Source: Sulfurovum sp.
Lineage (GTDB): Bacteria; Campylobacterota; Campylobacteria; Campylobacterales; Sulfurovaceae
Reading direction: 5' to 3'
Length of the DNA stretch: 64,000 nt
Assembly: GCA_024637255.1 (NCBI GenBank)
Contig: JAGXFO010000011.1
Coordinates: forward strand, 124,001 to 188,000
Shown: positions 36,476 through 45,937 of the stretch, in pieces
Layout: the number at the start of each line of letters is the position of its first letter
How positions within the stretch are numbered: the first letter of the stretch is position 1
The notes under the pieces: model-generated
Database searches by the model: none
Told to the model about the DNA's origin: nothing
Seen by the model: the letters and a program-made list of their open reading frames with translations, nothing else
Position numbers and translations under genes: made by a program

Positions 36476-37459
36476 ATGCTCACACTGGATGTTTCTACCC
36501 TAAAAGAAAAAAAGAACCTGTTGGCTTTTTCTGCAGGTGTCGATTCATCCGCTCTATTTTTTTTACTCTTAGAACATGGTGTTAAATTTGATATTGCGTT
36601 GGTGAATTATGGTACGCGTGAAGCCAGCAACACAGAAGAGTCTCACGCAAAAGCACTCGCTAAAGACTATAAACTCTTTTGTCATAGTATCAAAGCACCT
36701 CCCTTCCATGCCGATTTTGAAAAACAGGCAAGAGATTTTCGTTATGAATTTTTTGAGTCCCTTATCACCATTGAGGGCTATGATACTTTACTCACGGCAC
36801 ATCAGCTAAATGATCAGCTCGAATGGCTGCTTATGCGACTAAGTAAGGGTGCAGGATTAAGCGAGCTACTGGGTCTGGAACCTGTCACACAAAAGGAACA
36901 CTATGTCTTACTGCGTCCACTGCTTGTCTACAGCAAGGAAGAGTTACTTGAGTATCTCCAAAGCAATCAGTATCCTTATTTTATAGATGAAAGCAATAGT
37001 AATGAAAAGTATGAACGCAATAAATTTAGGAAACAGTTTTCTGACGCGCTTATGGCTGAGTACAAAGAAGGTATCAGACGTAGTATGGATTACCTAAGAA
37101 AAGACAAAAATGTACTTGAGGGCGGCTATGAAACTATGCACAAAAACAAGTTGCTTAGTATCATAAAACTGCATACCCAAAATGCTAAAGTAAAAGCTGC
37201 CGATATGACACTCAAAAAGATGGGCTACCTCCTTTCTGCTTCTCAACGTCAGGAGATAGAAAAAGAAATGTCTTTAGTCATAGGCGGCCAATGGGCTATA
37301 GAACTTCAAGATAACCTGCTATTCATTACGCCTTTTTTAACCATCCCTATGCCAAAAAAATTTAAAGAATTGTGCAGGGTTTTAAACGTACCGAGCAAAA
37401 TAAGACCTTACCTTTTTAAAGAAAATATAGACCCTTCACGACTAACTGCTGGCAACTAG
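36476..37459 (+). CDS. tilS: tRNA(Ile)-lysidine synthase
   Basis: TilS converts the wobble C of tRNA-Ile(CAU) to lysidine so that it reads AUA. The 327-residue N-type ATPase has the PP-loop as SAGVDSS (residues 19-25, Ala replacing the usual second Gly) and the tRNA-binding blocks LLTAHQLNDQLEWLLMRL and RPLL; NKFRKQF is also typical. The C-terminal domain is short, as usual in Campylobacterota. It sits behind rimO and converges on xerH with a 4-bp gap. Confidence 0.93.
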   Translation: MLTLDVSTLKEKKNLLAFSAGVDSSALFFLLLEHGVKFDIALVNYGTREASNTEESHAKALAKDYKLFCHSIKAPPFHADFEKQARDFRYEFFESLITIEGYDTLLTAHQLNDQLEWLLMRLSKGAGLSELLGLEPVTQKEHYVLLRPLLVYSKEELLEYLQSNQYPYFIDESNSNEKYERNKFRKQFSDALMAEYKEGIRRSMDYLRKDKNVLEGGYETMHKNKLLSIIKLHTQNAKVKAADMTLKKMGYLLSASQRQEIEKEMSLVIGGQWAIELQDNLLFITPFLTIPMPKKFKELCRVLNVPSKIRPYLFKENIDPSRLTAGN

Positions 37460-37463
37460 TTGG

Positions 37464-38312
37464 TCACTCCGGGAGATGCTTTGCATTGGCTAGAGGATGC
37501 GCTTTCATATACTCTTGCATTTTCTTGACGCTTCCAAGTTTTGTATAAACTTGTGTGGTTGCCATGGTCTCGTGTCCAAGCAGTTCGCTGACATCAGAAA
37601 TACGTGCACCATTATTGAGTAAATGTGTCGCAAAGGAGTGTCGCAGTTGGTGCGGAGTCACTTTTAAACCGGCTTCTTTAAAAAGTTTAGTCAGTATATA
37701 ACGCAACTGTGCGGCATTCATCGGGGCATTACCTTTTTCAAACAGATACTTTCTGGGGGACTTCTGCTTCACATACACAGCAATAAGTTCCTGTAAAGTA
37801 CCCAACAAAGGCAATTCTCTTACCTTGTTGCCTTTACCATGTATCTGTACCCATTCTTTTTTGATGTCCATAAGTTCCAATGCACTAAGCTCGGATATAC
37901 GCAGCCCAAGACCATAAAGCATAGAAACAAGTAGTTTCTCTTCTAAATTCGCTTTACCCAACACCTCGTGAATATATCTCTCTTCAATGGGCTTAGGGAG
38001 GCTTTTAGGTACCTTTATGGATTCATCGCCTATAAGTGTTATATTCATAAGGCATTGCTCTTCCAGATATTTCATGAATGAGTGTATCGCAGATAGTTTT
38101 TTCACGATGGTTTTTTTATGATTTTTAACGATTTTAAAGCGAAAAGGAGTGATGTTCACCACTACAAGACCATCTTCTTCATAAAAATGGCTCTCTGCCA
38201 GCATTTGTCTCAGTGCTATTTCATAGGTCACAACAGAAGTCTCAGAATAACCTCGTACATCAAGTAAATAATGTAAAAACTCTGCAGATGCATCTTGAAG
38301 CTTCTTCTTCAT
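37464..38312 (-). CDS. xerH: Tyrosine recombinase, XerH type
   Basis: A 282-residue tyrosine recombinase with an N-terminal SAM-like DNA-binding domain and a C-terminal catalytic domain. Catalytic residues are visible: Arg in GLRISELSAL, Lys in GKGNKVREL, HxxR in HQLRHSFATHLL, His in LLGHETMATT and the nucleophile Tyr in VYTKLG. Many Campylobacterota resolve chromosome dimers with a single XerH acting at difH. No integron or prophage features surround it, and it sits in a tight operon with miaB and an acyltransferase, so a housekeeping role is likely. I did not find a difH-like site. Confidence 0.88.
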   Translation of the reverse strand: MKKKLQDASAEFLHYLLDVRGYSETSVVTYEIALRQMLAESHFYEEDGLVVVNITPFRFKIVKNHKKTIVKKLSAIHSFMKYLEEQCLMNITLIGDESIKVPKSLPKPIEERYIHEVLGKANLEEKLLVSMLYGLGLRISELSALELMDIKKEWVQIHGKGNKVRELPLLGTLQELIAVYVKQKSPRKYLFEKGNAPMNAAQLRYILTKLFKEAGLKVTPHQLRHSFATHLLNNGARISDVSELLGHETMATTQVYTKLGSVKKMQEYMKAHPLANAKHLPE

Positions 38313-38315
38313 CTT

Positions 38316-38936
38316 TTAACCTATAGTATGTTCTAACATTTTAGAACGCAGATACTCTTTTGCCTCATCAAACTCCAATCCCGCAAGTGAAACACTTTGC
38401 AGGTAAAACTCTACCTTGCTAAATGGCTTAGGTATAACAAACTTGTCCCAACTGTTAAATTGCCAATATTTTTCAGAGGTAAAATTCATGACAAAAATGG
38501 GTAACTCACTCTTCAGTGCCAATCCTATGGCTCCATCGCTTACGGTATGCCTTGGACCTTTAGGTCCATCCGGGGTGACAAGTACTTCTTCGCCTTTTTT
38601 AATGCTGCGAAATGCCTGAAACAATACTTTTTGCGCCCCTTTCCGACTCGATCCCCTTAAGGGACGAATACCAAACAGATTAAGTGTACCTGCGATAAGC
38701 GCACCGTCAAAATGCAAAGAGATAATAGCAGAAGCAGCTTGTTTTTTATGAATATGTCTATAAGCCTGAGGACTCATAAACAGTTCCCCGTGCCAACAAA
38801 CACATATGTGCTGCTCATCACTGACAGAAGTAATAAAATGAAATCTTTTAGAGGTGCTGAGCCAGATAATACGCATAAGAATATAAGCGATAGGAGGGAT
38901 GATTACCTGGCCTATTTGCCGTAAAAACTTTTTCAT
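38316..38936 (-). CDS. Lysophospholipid acyltransferase family protein (DUF374)
   Basis: A 206-residue membrane-associated protein with an N-terminal hydrophobic helix (about 10-25) and an LPLAT-like region: ISLHFDGALIAG corresponds to the catalytic HxxxxD-type block (His and Asp present) and VTPDGPKGPRH is the DUF374 hallmark. Related enzymes acylate lipid A or an unusual lysolipid; the substrate is unknown. I chose ATG 38936 with AAGG seven bases upstream instead of the TTG at 38942. Operon miaB-this-xerH. Confidence 0.85.
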   Translation of the reverse strand: MKKFLRQIGQVIIPPIAYILMRIIWLSTSKRFHFITSVSDEQHICVCWHGELFMSPQAYRHIHKKQAASAIISLHFDGALIAGTLNLFGIRPLRGSSRKGAQKVLFQAFRSIKKGEEVLVTPDGPKGPRHTVSDGAIGLALKSELPIFVMNFTSEKYWQFNSWDKFVIPKPFSKVEFYLQSVSLAGLEFDEAKEYLRSKMLEHTIG

Positions 38937-38945
38937 TCGCAAACC

Positions 38946-40244
38946 TTAAATAAGCACTCCGTCAAGTGCACCCCTTGAGGCTTTAGTCACTTTAACATCC
39001 ACTATTTTACCTAACAACTCTTCACTGCCCTGTACAAAAAAGAGTTTGCCATCATCAGAACGTCCTGAGACTTTTCCATTTGGCTTGAGTTCATCAAAAT
39101 ATACTTTATGGACCATGTCCAACTGTGCATCCATGATCTCATCGAGTATTTCTGTATGTCGTGATTGAAGACGGGTCAACCTAGCTCCTGCAACAGCACT
39201 GTCTATTTGATTGACAAATGTTGCTGCTTCAGTATGGGGACGGGGAGAGTATTTAAATGAAAACAGTTGTTCAAAACGTACCTGTTCAAGTACATCCATC
39301 GTATCTTCAAAGTCTGCATCACTTTCACCTGGAAAGCCAACGATTATATCGGTAGAAATACTTGCTTCGGGACAAAGCGTACGTATCTTCTCGCAACGGT
39401 TAATGAAGTTCTCTTTGGTGTATCCTCTTTTCATCTCTTTAAGTACTGAGGTTGATCCGCTCTGCAAGGGAACATGGATCTGTTTACATATTTTAGGATT
39501 AGATGCAAATTCCTGTATAAACGAGTCATCCATATGTAAAGGATGAGGAGAGGTAAAACGTATACGCTCTAAGCCGTTTATTTTGGAGATTTTTTGTAGC
39601 AACTGAGTGAAATCACATTGTTCTTCATCACTACTGAATCGTCTTCCGTAATTATTTACATTTTGGCCAAGAAGCATGACTTCTTTTGCGCCTGTGGCTA
39701 CGGCTTTTTTTATCTCTTGGACTATAAGATCTGAGGGAATAGATATCTCATCACCGCGTGTTGCAGGTACGATGCAGAAGGTACAGGACTTATCACAGCC
39801 TATAGAGATGTTTACCATTGCCTTAAAAGGATTACTTCTATACTCTGCAAAATCATAAGTACTCTCGTCAAAGTCCGTACTAATTTCTACTGCATGTTTT
39901 TGATTGATTACTTGGGTAATTTTTGAAACATTTCTTGCGCCCAGTACAAAATCTACAGAGGGTGCACGTCTAATGATCTCCTCTCCTAAGTGAGAAGCTG
40001 TACACCCTGTGACACCTATTTTGGCAGAGGGCTTTTTGTGCTTATTAAATACCCCAATCTCAGAGAAAAGTTTCGCTACAGGTTTTTCTCTTACAGAACA
40101 GGTATTGATAATAATAAGATCAGCATCTTTTAAATTATCAGTGATTTCGTAGGGTTCTTGCCGGTTCAGTTCTGCTATCATGTGTTCGCTGTCACGAACA
40201 TTCATTGCGCAGCCAAGTGTTTCTATAAATAATTTTTTACTCAA
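38946..40244 (-). CDS. miaB: tRNA-2-methylthio-N6-dimethylallyladenosine synthase
   Basis: MiaB adds the 2-methylthio group to i6A37 of tRNAs reading UNN codons. The 432-residue radical-SAM enzyme carries Cys in [21 protein letters not shown] and VTGCTASH (one 4Fe-4S cluster) and CDKSCTFC (the SAM cluster), then a TRAM domain ending DGVLI. It acts after MiaA (gene at 54633). The start is a TTG with a weak purine run; the peptide [15 protein letters not shown] matches family N termini. Confidence 0.96.
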   Translation of the reverse strand: MSKKLFIETLGCAMNVRDSEHMIAELNRQEPYEITDNLKDADLIIINTCSVREKPVAKLFSEIGVFNKHKKPSAKIGVTGCTASHLGEEIIRRAPSVDFVLGARNVSKITQVINQKHAVEISTDFDESTYDFAEYRSNPFKAMVNISIGCDKSCTFCIVPATRGDEISIPSDLIVQEIKKAVATGAKEVMLLGQNVNNYGRRFSSDEEQCDFTQLLQKISKINGLERIRFTSPHPLHMDDSFIQEFASNPKICKQIHVPLQSGSTSVLKEMKRGYTKENFINRCEKIRTLCPEASISTDIIVGFPGESDADFEDTMDVLEQVRFEQLFSFKYSPRPHTEAATFVNQIDSAVAGARLTRLQSRHTEILDEIMDAQLDMVHKVYFDELKPNGKVSGRSDDGKLFFVQGSEELLGKIVDVKVTKASRGALDGVLI

Positions 40245-40272
40245 TAATTTGTCTTTCTCGTAGAACGTTTTT

Positions 40273-40329
40273 GAGGCAAAGCCAGAAAAACATGTTGACT
40301 CAAGGTCAACCTTACAGTTGGCTCAAGCA
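40273..40329. repeat. Hairpin sequence upstream of miaB, possible third copy of the intergenic element
   Basis: Contains GGCAAAGC, then GTTGAC-tcaag-GTCAAC (40294-40310) and GGCTCAAGC. The order (GCAAAGC, GTTGAC stem, GCTCA) follows the two elements at 12333 and 32041, but the TACGCTAAC block is missing, so the relationship is tentative. Confidence 0.3.
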
Positions 40330-40336
40330 TTTTGCA

Positions 40337-40576
40337 CTAAGCGATGATATGCACTTCATAGATGTATTCATTTTCATCCAGTCCATATTTGACTTCTCTC
40401 ATGTAGACAGAATAACCTTTTTTTTCAAAATATTCAATCATCTCTTTTAGTTCTTTATGTGAGTTGTCTTTATCGAAATAAAATATAGATTTTTCTGCCA
40501 GCTCTTCTTCTACTTTCTCCAACTCAATCATTTTTGGTTTTGCTTTCAGTGTTGTTCTAGCAAGTTTTAATTTCAT
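40337..40576 (-). CDS. HP0268-family nuclease
   Basis: A 79-residue protein starting MKLKLARTTLKAKPK and containing FDKDNSHKELKEMIEYF, matching the HP0268 family found in Campylobacterota. The H. pylori member was reported to have nicking DNase and RNase activity. The local role is unknown. It has its own TATAAT (40627-40632) and is divergent from nusA. Confidence 0.75.
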   Translation of the reverse strand: MKLKLARTTLKAKPKMIELEKVEEELAEKSIFYFDKDNSHKELKEMIEYFEKKGYSVYMREVKYGLDENEYIYEVHIIA

Positions 40577-40626
40577 TCGTGTTACCTTTTTCTTATCTTA
40601 TGTACTCTTTAATACTACAATGGTAA

Positions 40627-40632
40627 ATTATA
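40627..40632 (-). promoter_or_regulatory. Putative -10 box for the HP0268-like gene
   Basis: TATAAT on the minus strand, 51 bp before the start, in the 200-bp region shared with nusA. Confidence 0.4.
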
Positions 40633-40660
40633 CTTTATTTTCAGTAAAGCTTTGATTAGA

Positions 40661-40666
40661 TATAAT
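40661..40666 (+). promoter_or_regulatory. Putative -10 box for nusA
   Basis: TATAAT after TTTGATTAGA, 111 bp before the nusA ATG. The leader between them (40667-40776) is long enough for regulation, but I see no clear structure in it. Confidence 0.4.
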
Positions 40667-40776
40667 TCTTTTACTTCAAAAACAACACCTCCCAAGACGT
40701 TATCCATATTGTTATGTTACCTCTTGTAGCGGTACATTGTAATGATTATCAAAAAACTTATTATTAGGAATTAATT

Positions 40777-41940
40777 ATGGAAAAAATATTAGACATCATA
40801 GAAGCCATTGCACACGAAAAAAATATCTCAAAAGAGCACGCAATAGAAGCATTTAAAGACGCTTTGATCAATACGGCAAAAAAACTAACCAGTTTTACAA
40901 GTACTTTTGAAGTGAATATTGATCATGATACAAAAAAATACTCTGTTTTCAAAGTCATTACTGTTGTGGCAGACAATGATAAGCAACTTTATGCAGAAGT
41001 GGGAAAAGAAGGAAACAAGCAAAAAATAGAATCAGACAGCTTTATACCACTTTCTGAAGCAAAAGAGTTTGACGACTCTTTAGAGCTTGGAGATCAACTT
41101 AAAGAAGAGTTTATTCTTGAAGAACACGGCAGGACAGCTTCGGCAAATCTTTTCAGAGAGCTTGAATACCACATACAAAGGCGCGTTGAACAGGATCTAT
41201 TTGAGAAATACAGAGAGAAAGTAGGTACTGTCATGCTGGGCGTAGTAAACCGTATTGATTCAGAAGACAACACACATGTTGAGATTGGTGAGCTCAAAGG
41301 TATTATGTCACTTAGAAACCGTATCAAAGGTGAAAAATACAAACGTGGAGACTCCATCCGTGCTCTTCTTAGGTATGTAAGTGTGGATCCTGAATATGGT
41401 CTTTACCTTGAGCTTACAAGAACCTCACCTAGATTTCTCGAAGCACTGATGGCTTCTGAAGTACCTGAAATTGATGATGGTGTAGTTGTCATCACTGCGG
41501 CGGCAAGAATCCCTGGAGAAAGAGCAAAAATAGCACTGAAAACAGAACAAATGAACGTAGACCCTATCGGTGCGGCCGTAGGCGTTAAGGGTGTGCGTAT
41601 CAACGCAGTAAGCGAAGAGCTTAATGGTGAAAATATCGACTGTATCGAATTTTCACCTATCCCTGAAGTTTTTATTACACGCGCTTTAAGTCCCGCAATC
41701 TCACAAAGTATCAAGGTGGATGCTGCAAGCAAAAAAGCGGTTGTAAACATTACTGGAGACCAAAAAGCAAAAGCCATTGGTAAATCTGGAATTAACATCC
41801 GTCTGGCTTCTATGCTCACAGGCTATACCATAGAACTTAACGAGATTGAAGGGGTAACCGAAAGACAAGTAGACAGCTCAGAAAATGCGGATACAGAAAA
41901 AACTACAGACACGACGGCCTTGGCAGATTTATTTAAATAA
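40777..41940 (+). CDS. nusA: Transcription termination/antitermination factor NusA
   Basis: NusA binds RNA polymerase and nascent RNA and governs pausing, termination and antitermination. The 387-residue protein has the N-terminal RNAP-binding domain (about 1-130), an S1 domain (about 140-205, VNRIDSEDNTHVEIG), and two KH domains (IPGERAKIAL, then GVKGVRINAV; IGKSGINIRLAS). It lacks the C-terminal acidic repeats of E. coli NusA, which is normal outside gammaproteobacteria. Preceded by AGGAATTAATT. Here it does not lie in a nusA-infB operon. Confidence 0.96.
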   Translation: MEKILDIIEAIAHEKNISKEHAIEAFKDALINTAKKLTSFTSTFEVNIDHDTKKYSVFKVITVVADNDKQLYAEVGKEGNKQKIESDSFIPLSEAKEFDDSLELGDQLKEEFILEEHGRTASANLFRELEYHIQRRVEQDLFEKYREKVGTVMLGVVNRIDSEDNTHVEIGELKGIMSLRNRIKGEKYKRGDSIRALLRYVSVDPEYGLYLELTRTSPRFLEALMASEVPEIDDGVVVITAAARIPGERAKIALKTEQMNVDPIGAAVGVKGVRINAVSEELNGENIDCIEFSPIPEVFITRALSPAISQSIKVDAASKKAVVNITGDQKAKAIGKSGINIRLASMLTGYTIELNEIEGVTERQVDSSENADTEKTTDTTALADLFK

Positions 41941-41955
41941 ACAATTATTTGCTAT

Positions 41956-42000
41956 CAACTCTTCTCGTTCCTGTACCAAGTAAGGGCATGAGAAGAGTTG
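41956..42000. terminator. Bidirectional terminator between nusA and tpiA
   Basis: CAACTCTTCTC (41956-41966) and GAGAAGAGTTG (41990-42000) form a perfect 11-bp stem with a 23-base loop between converging genes. GCAAATTTT follows on the plus strand and an A/T-rich tract on the minus side. Confidence 0.65.
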
Positions 42001-42006
42001 CAAATT

Positions 42007-42696
42007 TTACGATAACACCATAGCAGAAAAACTCTCTACATTCAAAGAAGCAGATCCTACCAGCACACCATCCACACCTGAAATACTGATAATCTCTTTA
42101 ATGTTGGCAGGATTAACACTTCCTCCGTATAACAATGGCTTCTCTACATTGAGTTTTAAAGTTTTATGTGTAGAAGCTATCTCTTCTACTGTGGCAGATC
42201 TTCCTGTACCTATGGCCCAGATAGGCTCATAAGCAATGATTAGATTTTTATAGCTGATATCAATCCCATCAAACTGGGAAAGTAAATATGCGATTACTGC
42301 TTCGTCACCGGCCTCTCTTATCTCAAGCGACTCACCGATGCAATAGAGTATTTCATACCCTTTTTCTTTAAAGAATGCAAACTTTTGTGCTACTTTTTCC
42401 TGTGATTCCCCTAAGTGTTGCCGTCTTTCACTGTGCCCGATAAGTATGGTTTTAATTCCGAACTCTTCAAGCTGTTCTAAACCTATCTCACCTGTATACG
42501 CACCATTTTGTGTCGGATACGCATTTTGTGCACCTATGGTAAAGTCGCCTTCATATCTATCCAAAGCTGTTGCGGGAGGGAAAATAAAAACTTGATCGTC
42601 ATATCTTTTTGCAAGCAATTTTTCTTTCAATACTTCAATATATTTTCCTGTTGTAGCTCTTGTGTGATTTGTTTTAAAATTTGCTGCAAAAATCAT
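42007..42696 (-). CDS. tpiA: Triosephosphate isomerase
   Basis: TpiA interconverts glyceraldehyde 3-phosphate and dihydroxyacetone phosphate. At 229 residues it is shorter than the 250 of most bacteria, as usual in Campylobacterota. N-terminal ANFKTNH carries the active-site Asn and Lys; His lies in IGHSERR and catalytic Glu in AYEPIWAIGTG; the phosphate-binding GGSVNPANI is intact. Last gene of gap-pgk-tpiA. Confidence 0.96.
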   Translation of the reverse strand: MIFAANFKTNHTRATTGKYIEVLKEKLLAKRYDDQVFIFPPATALDRYEGDFTIGAQNAYPTQNGAYTGEIGLEQLEEFGIKTILIGHSERRQHLGESQEKVAQKFAFFKEKGYEILYCIGESLEIREAGDEAVIAYLLSQFDGIDISYKNLIIAYEPIWAIGTGRSATVEEIASTHKTLKLNVEKPLLYGGSVNPANIKEIISISGVDGVLVGSASLNVESFSAMVLS

Positions 42697-42713
42697 GATT
42701 ATCCTTCTTTAGG

Positions 42714-43904
42714 CTATTTGAGTGCTTCAATACCAGGAAGTGCTTTGCCCTCAATAAGATTTAAACTAGCTCCTCCGCCCGTGCTTACAAAAGTCATCTC
42801 GTCCACATCCCCTGCTTTTTGAGCCACATCTGCCGTGTCACCGCCACCGACAATAGTCGTTGCATGCGTATCTGCAATATCATGTGACATTTTAAGACTT
42901 CCTTTGGAAAACTTATCCCATTCATACACACCCATGGGACCATTCCACATGATAGTCTGGGCATCATTGAGTACCTCGCGAAATAGTCTTGAACTCGCAG
43001 GTCCAATATCTAAACCCATCCAACCCACAGGGATCTCCTGGGATGGTAAATATTTTGTAATGGCATGTTCAGAAAATTCAGGGCTTACCACAATGTCTAC
43101 AGGCAAATAGAACTTTACCCCTCTTTCTTTGGCCTTAGCCATAATGCTTCGTGCTTCATCCAATAAATCATTTTCTACCAATGAAGTACCAATCTCATAG
43201 CCCTGGGCTTTCAGAAACGTAAACGCCATACCCCCGCCAATAATTACCTTGTCCACTTTCTCAATGAGGTTTACAAGCGCTTCGAGCTTCCCCGAGACCT
43301 TAGAGCCGCCAATTACTGCCACAAATGGACGCATAGGGTTTTCTAAGGTTTTAGCAAAGAAATTTACTTCCTGAGAAAGAAGAAAACCTGCTGCTTTATG
43401 GTCTGTATCAAAATGTTTAGCTATCGCATCAATAGAAGCATGGGCTCTGTGACAGGCACCAAATGCATCATTGATATAAATATCTGCCATATTTGCCAAC
43501 TCTGCCGCAAAAGCTTGATCATTTTTTGTTTCACCCGCTTCATAACGAAGATTTTCAAGCACCAGTACTTCTCCTGCTTTGAGTGCCACAGATTTAGCTT
43601 TGGCATCAGGACCAACCACATCCTCTGCAAGAGTAATTGTTTCAGCAATTTTTAGAAGGGTTCTTAAACGTGTTACTACTGTCTTAAGTGAGTATTTTTC
43701 CTCATATACACCAGGTTCTGGGCGTTCATAATGGGAAGCCAAAATCACTTTACACTGACGATCCAGACAATAACGAATTGTAGCCAAGGCCCCCCTGATT
43801 CTTCTGTCATCAGTGATATTTCCATCTTCATCTTTGGGAACATTAAAATCACATCTTATAAATACTCTTTTGCCATCAATATTTAAATCTTTAACTGTTT
43901 TCAT
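42714..43904 (-). CDS. pgk: Phosphoglycerate kinase
   Basis: Pgk transfers phosphate between 1,3-bisphosphoglycerate and ADP. The 396-residue protein shows RCDFNVP, the substrate-binding [10 protein letters not shown] block (usual form SHLGRP, so divergent here), [12 protein letters not shown], the nucleotide-binding [10 protein letters not shown] and the C-terminal GGGDTAD...STGGGASL. Lies 9 bp after gap and 17 bp before tpiA. Confidence 0.96.
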   Translation of the reverse strand: MKTVKDLNIDGKRVFIRCDFNVPKDEDGNITDDRRIRGALATIRYCLDRQCKVILASHYERPEPGVYEEKYSLKTVVTRLRTLLKIAETITLAEDVVGPDAKAKSVALKAGEVLVLENLRYEAGETKNDQAFAAELANMADIYINDAFGACHRAHASIDAIAKHFDTDHKAAGFLLSQEVNFFAKTLENPMRPFVAVIGGSKVSGKLEALVNLIEKVDKVIIGGGMAFTFLKAQGYEIGTSLVENDLLDEARSIMAKAKERGVKFYLPVDIVVSPEFSEHAITKYLPSQEIPVGWMGLDIGPASSRLFREVLNDAQTIMWNGPMGVYEWDKFSKGSLKMSHDIADTHATTIVGGGDTADVAQKAGDVDEMTFVSTGGGASLNLIEGKALPGIEALK

Positions 43905-43913
43905 TCTTCTCTC

Positions 43914-44909
43914 TTACTTTTTACTTATATGCACTGCCATGTCGACCAAACGACAAGAGTATCCCCATTCATTGTCGTACCATGAAAGTACTTTTACCAT
44001 ATTGCCGCCTATCACCTGAATCGTATCAAGTGCCACTACTGTACTGAGTTCTTCGCCTACAAAGTCTTGAGAAACTCTATACTCTTCATCTACGCCAAGA
44101 ATTCCCTTATGTGAACCTTCACTTGCTGTTTTAAACACAGCCTGCACTTCTTCAAGTGTGACATCTTGTAATAAAGTCACCGTTAGATCAACTATAGAAA
44201 CATCAGGTGTAGGAACCCTGATGGCTTGCCCGTTGAGTTTTCCAGCAAGGTTTGGCAGTACTTTAGCAATGGCCTTTGCAGCACCCGTTGTCGTAGGTAC
44301 CAAGTTGGTAGCACCTGAACGTCCTTTTCTTGGATCACTTTTGTGTTTACTGTCCAATATAGGCTGAGAAGAAGTATAAGAATGTATGGTAGTCATCAAA
44401 CCTTTTTCTATACCAAACGCGGCATCAAGCACTTTTGCTACAGGTGCCAATCCATTGGTTGTACAGCTTGCATTTGAAACAATCGCTTCGCCCGCATATT
44501 CATTTTCATTTGCACCAAATACAAAGGTTGCAGTATCATCTTTGGCTGGCGCAGAAAAAAGCACTTTTTTCACACCATTGTCCAAATATGGCTGTACACT
44601 TTGGGCTGTCAAAAAGGCACCTGTACATTCCAATACAAGCTCAACCCCACACGATGCAAAATCAATTTTGGATAGGTCACGTTCAGCAAATATTTTAGCT
44701 TTGGTTGTACCGATGTTAAGATATCCCTCTGCCACAGATACATCTTCACGTTTTCCATGTACGGAATCATATTTTAGATTGTACTGAAGCATCTCTTCGC
44801 TTCCAGAAGCATTCACTGCAACAAGCTCAATATCCTCTCTGTCGGCGATGATACGCGCCACACATCTACCAATTCTTCCAAGTCCGTTAATTGCTACTTT
44901 TACAGCCAT
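43914..44909 (-). CDS. gap: Glyceraldehyde-3-phosphate dehydrogenase
   Basis: Type I GAPDH of 331 residues, acting in glycolysis or gluconeogenesis. NAD-binding loop INGLGRIGR, catalytic C149 in SNASCTTN, and the C-terminal WYDNEWGYSCRLVD. Asn at the end of the second strand (VAVNAS) in place of Asp could allow NADP use, which cannot be decided by eye. First gene of the operon; divergent from nadD-rsfS with 61 bp between starts. Confidence 0.96.
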   Translation of the reverse strand: MAVKVAINGLGRIGRCVARIIADREDIELVAVNASGSEEMLQYNLKYDSVHGKREDVSVAEGYLNIGTTKAKIFAERDLSKIDFASCGVELVLECTGAFLTAQSVQPYLDNGVKKVLFSAPAKDDTATFVFGANENEYAGEAIVSNASCTTNGLAPVAKVLDAAFGIEKGLMTTIHSYTSSQPILDSKHKSDPRKGRSGATNLVPTTTGAAKAIAKVLPNLAGKLNGQAIRVPTPDVSIVDLTVTLLQDVTLEEVQAVFKTASEGSHKGILGVDEEYRVSQDFVGEELSTVVALDTIQVIGGNMVKVLSWYDNEWGYSCRLVDMAVHISKK

Positions 44910-44970
44910 ACTTTACCCTTATGATTATTATGCTAATATTACATAATTTTACAGTAAATGAGGTTAGTAT

Positions 44971-45888
44971 TTGGTTAATCATCATAAGCCTACTATAGCC
45001 ATCTTTGGGGGAAGTTTTGATCCCCCGCACAGAGGGCATCAGCTTATCGTTGAGAAAGCAATAGAAGTCTTGAAGATTGAAAAACTGCTTGTAGTGCCGG
45101 CCTATCTTAATCCTTTTAAAACATCTACGCTCGCAGATGTCCATACACGTCTTTCATGGTGTCATACACTATTTGATTCTATGGATATTGTTGAAGTAAG
45201 TGATTATGAGATAAAAGAAGGCAAAAGTACAGCAACCTCAGAAAGTGTAAAACATTTTAACCAAGCATATAGTGTCAAGTATCTTATCATAGGATCTGAC
45301 AATCTGTCAACATTGACAAAATGGCATGAATTTGAATGGCTAAATGAAAACATTACTTGGGTTATAGCAACCCGAGGAAATGGTCATTTAGATACGGAAA
45401 AACTCAAAAAATGGCTGTTTTTACCCATAGAAGCAGTTATGAGCTCGACCCAAATAAGAGAAGAAAAAGATTTACAATTTGTTGATAAGAAGATTAGAAA
45501 ATCTGTCAAACACATACTAGAAGGGCAACACCACATGACAATAGACGAAAGAATAGCAGGTATCGTAAAAATACTTGACGATAAAAAAGCTGAAGAGATA
45601 GAAGTATTTAACCTTGATGATGCAGATTACATAGCCAAACGTGTAGTCATCGCCAATTCACTCAACGGAAAACACACACTGGCACTTTTTGACCATCTCA
45701 AAAGAGAGCTAAAATCCCAGAGTGACAGTTTTCTGGCTTCAGATGCTACGGACGAATGGGCAGTAGCTGATTTGGGTGACATACTTATTCATATTATGAT
45801 ACCTGAATACAGACAACGTTACTCACTTGAAACATTTCTATCAGAGCTTGTAGAAAATCAAAAAAAGAAAGATATTGATCCCGCGTAA
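44971..45888 (+). CDS. nadD: NadD-RsfS fusion: nicotinate mononucleotide adenylyltransferase and ribosomal silencing factor
   Basis: One 305-residue frame encodes two normally separate proteins. Residues 1-187 are NadD: GGSFDPPHRGH at 13-23, the SSTQIRE block near 159, and a C-terminal helix KKIRKSVKHIL. It makes deamido-NAD from NaMN and ATP. Residues 189-305 are RsfS (DUF143), which binds L14 and blocks subunit joining: VKILDDKKAEEIEVFNL, then DEWAVADLGDILIHIM. No stop separates them. An internal ATG at 45535 with AGAAGGG 9 bases upstream could also make free RsfS. The TTG start at 44971 has GAGG upstream. Confidence 0.9.
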   Translation: MVNHHKPTIAIFGGSFDPPHRGHQLIVEKAIEVLKIEKLLVVPAYLNPFKTSTLADVHTRLSWCHTLFDSMDIVEVSDYEIKEGKSTATSESVKHFNQAYSVKYLIIGSDNLSTLTKWHEFEWLNENITWVIATRGNGHLDTEKLKKWLFLPIEAVMSSTQIREEKDLQFVDKKIRKSVKHILEGQHHMTIDERIAGIVKILDDKKAEEIEVFNLDDADYIAKRVVIANSLNGKHTLALFDHLKRELKSQSDSFLASDATDEWAVADLGDILIHIMIPEYRQRYSLETFLSELVENQKKKDIDPA

Positions 45889-45937
45889 GCGACAAGAAAT
45901 TGTCGTTTACTTAAACCGGCTCATGACTTGAGCCGGT
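45885..45937. terminator. Two back-to-back hairpins between converging genes
   Basis: GTAAGCGACAA (45885-45895), GAAA loop, TTGTCGTTTAC (45900-45910): 11 pairs with one G-T, starting within the nadD-rsfS stop codon. Then ACCGGCTCA (45915-45923), TGACT loop, TGAGCCGGT (45929-45937), 9 perfect pairs, inside the last codons of the converging gene. No T-runs. They may act as a termination or mRNA-end-protecting structure. Confidence 0.5.

Noticed and set aside
37464..38312. Integron or prophage integrase
   Set aside because: The gene is in a compact housekeeping operon with miaB, with no attachment repeats or phage genes around; XerH is the simpler explanation.
40667..40776. Riboswitch or attenuator in the nusA leader
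   Set aside because: The 110-bp leader has no clear stem set or known aptamer core that I can recognise.
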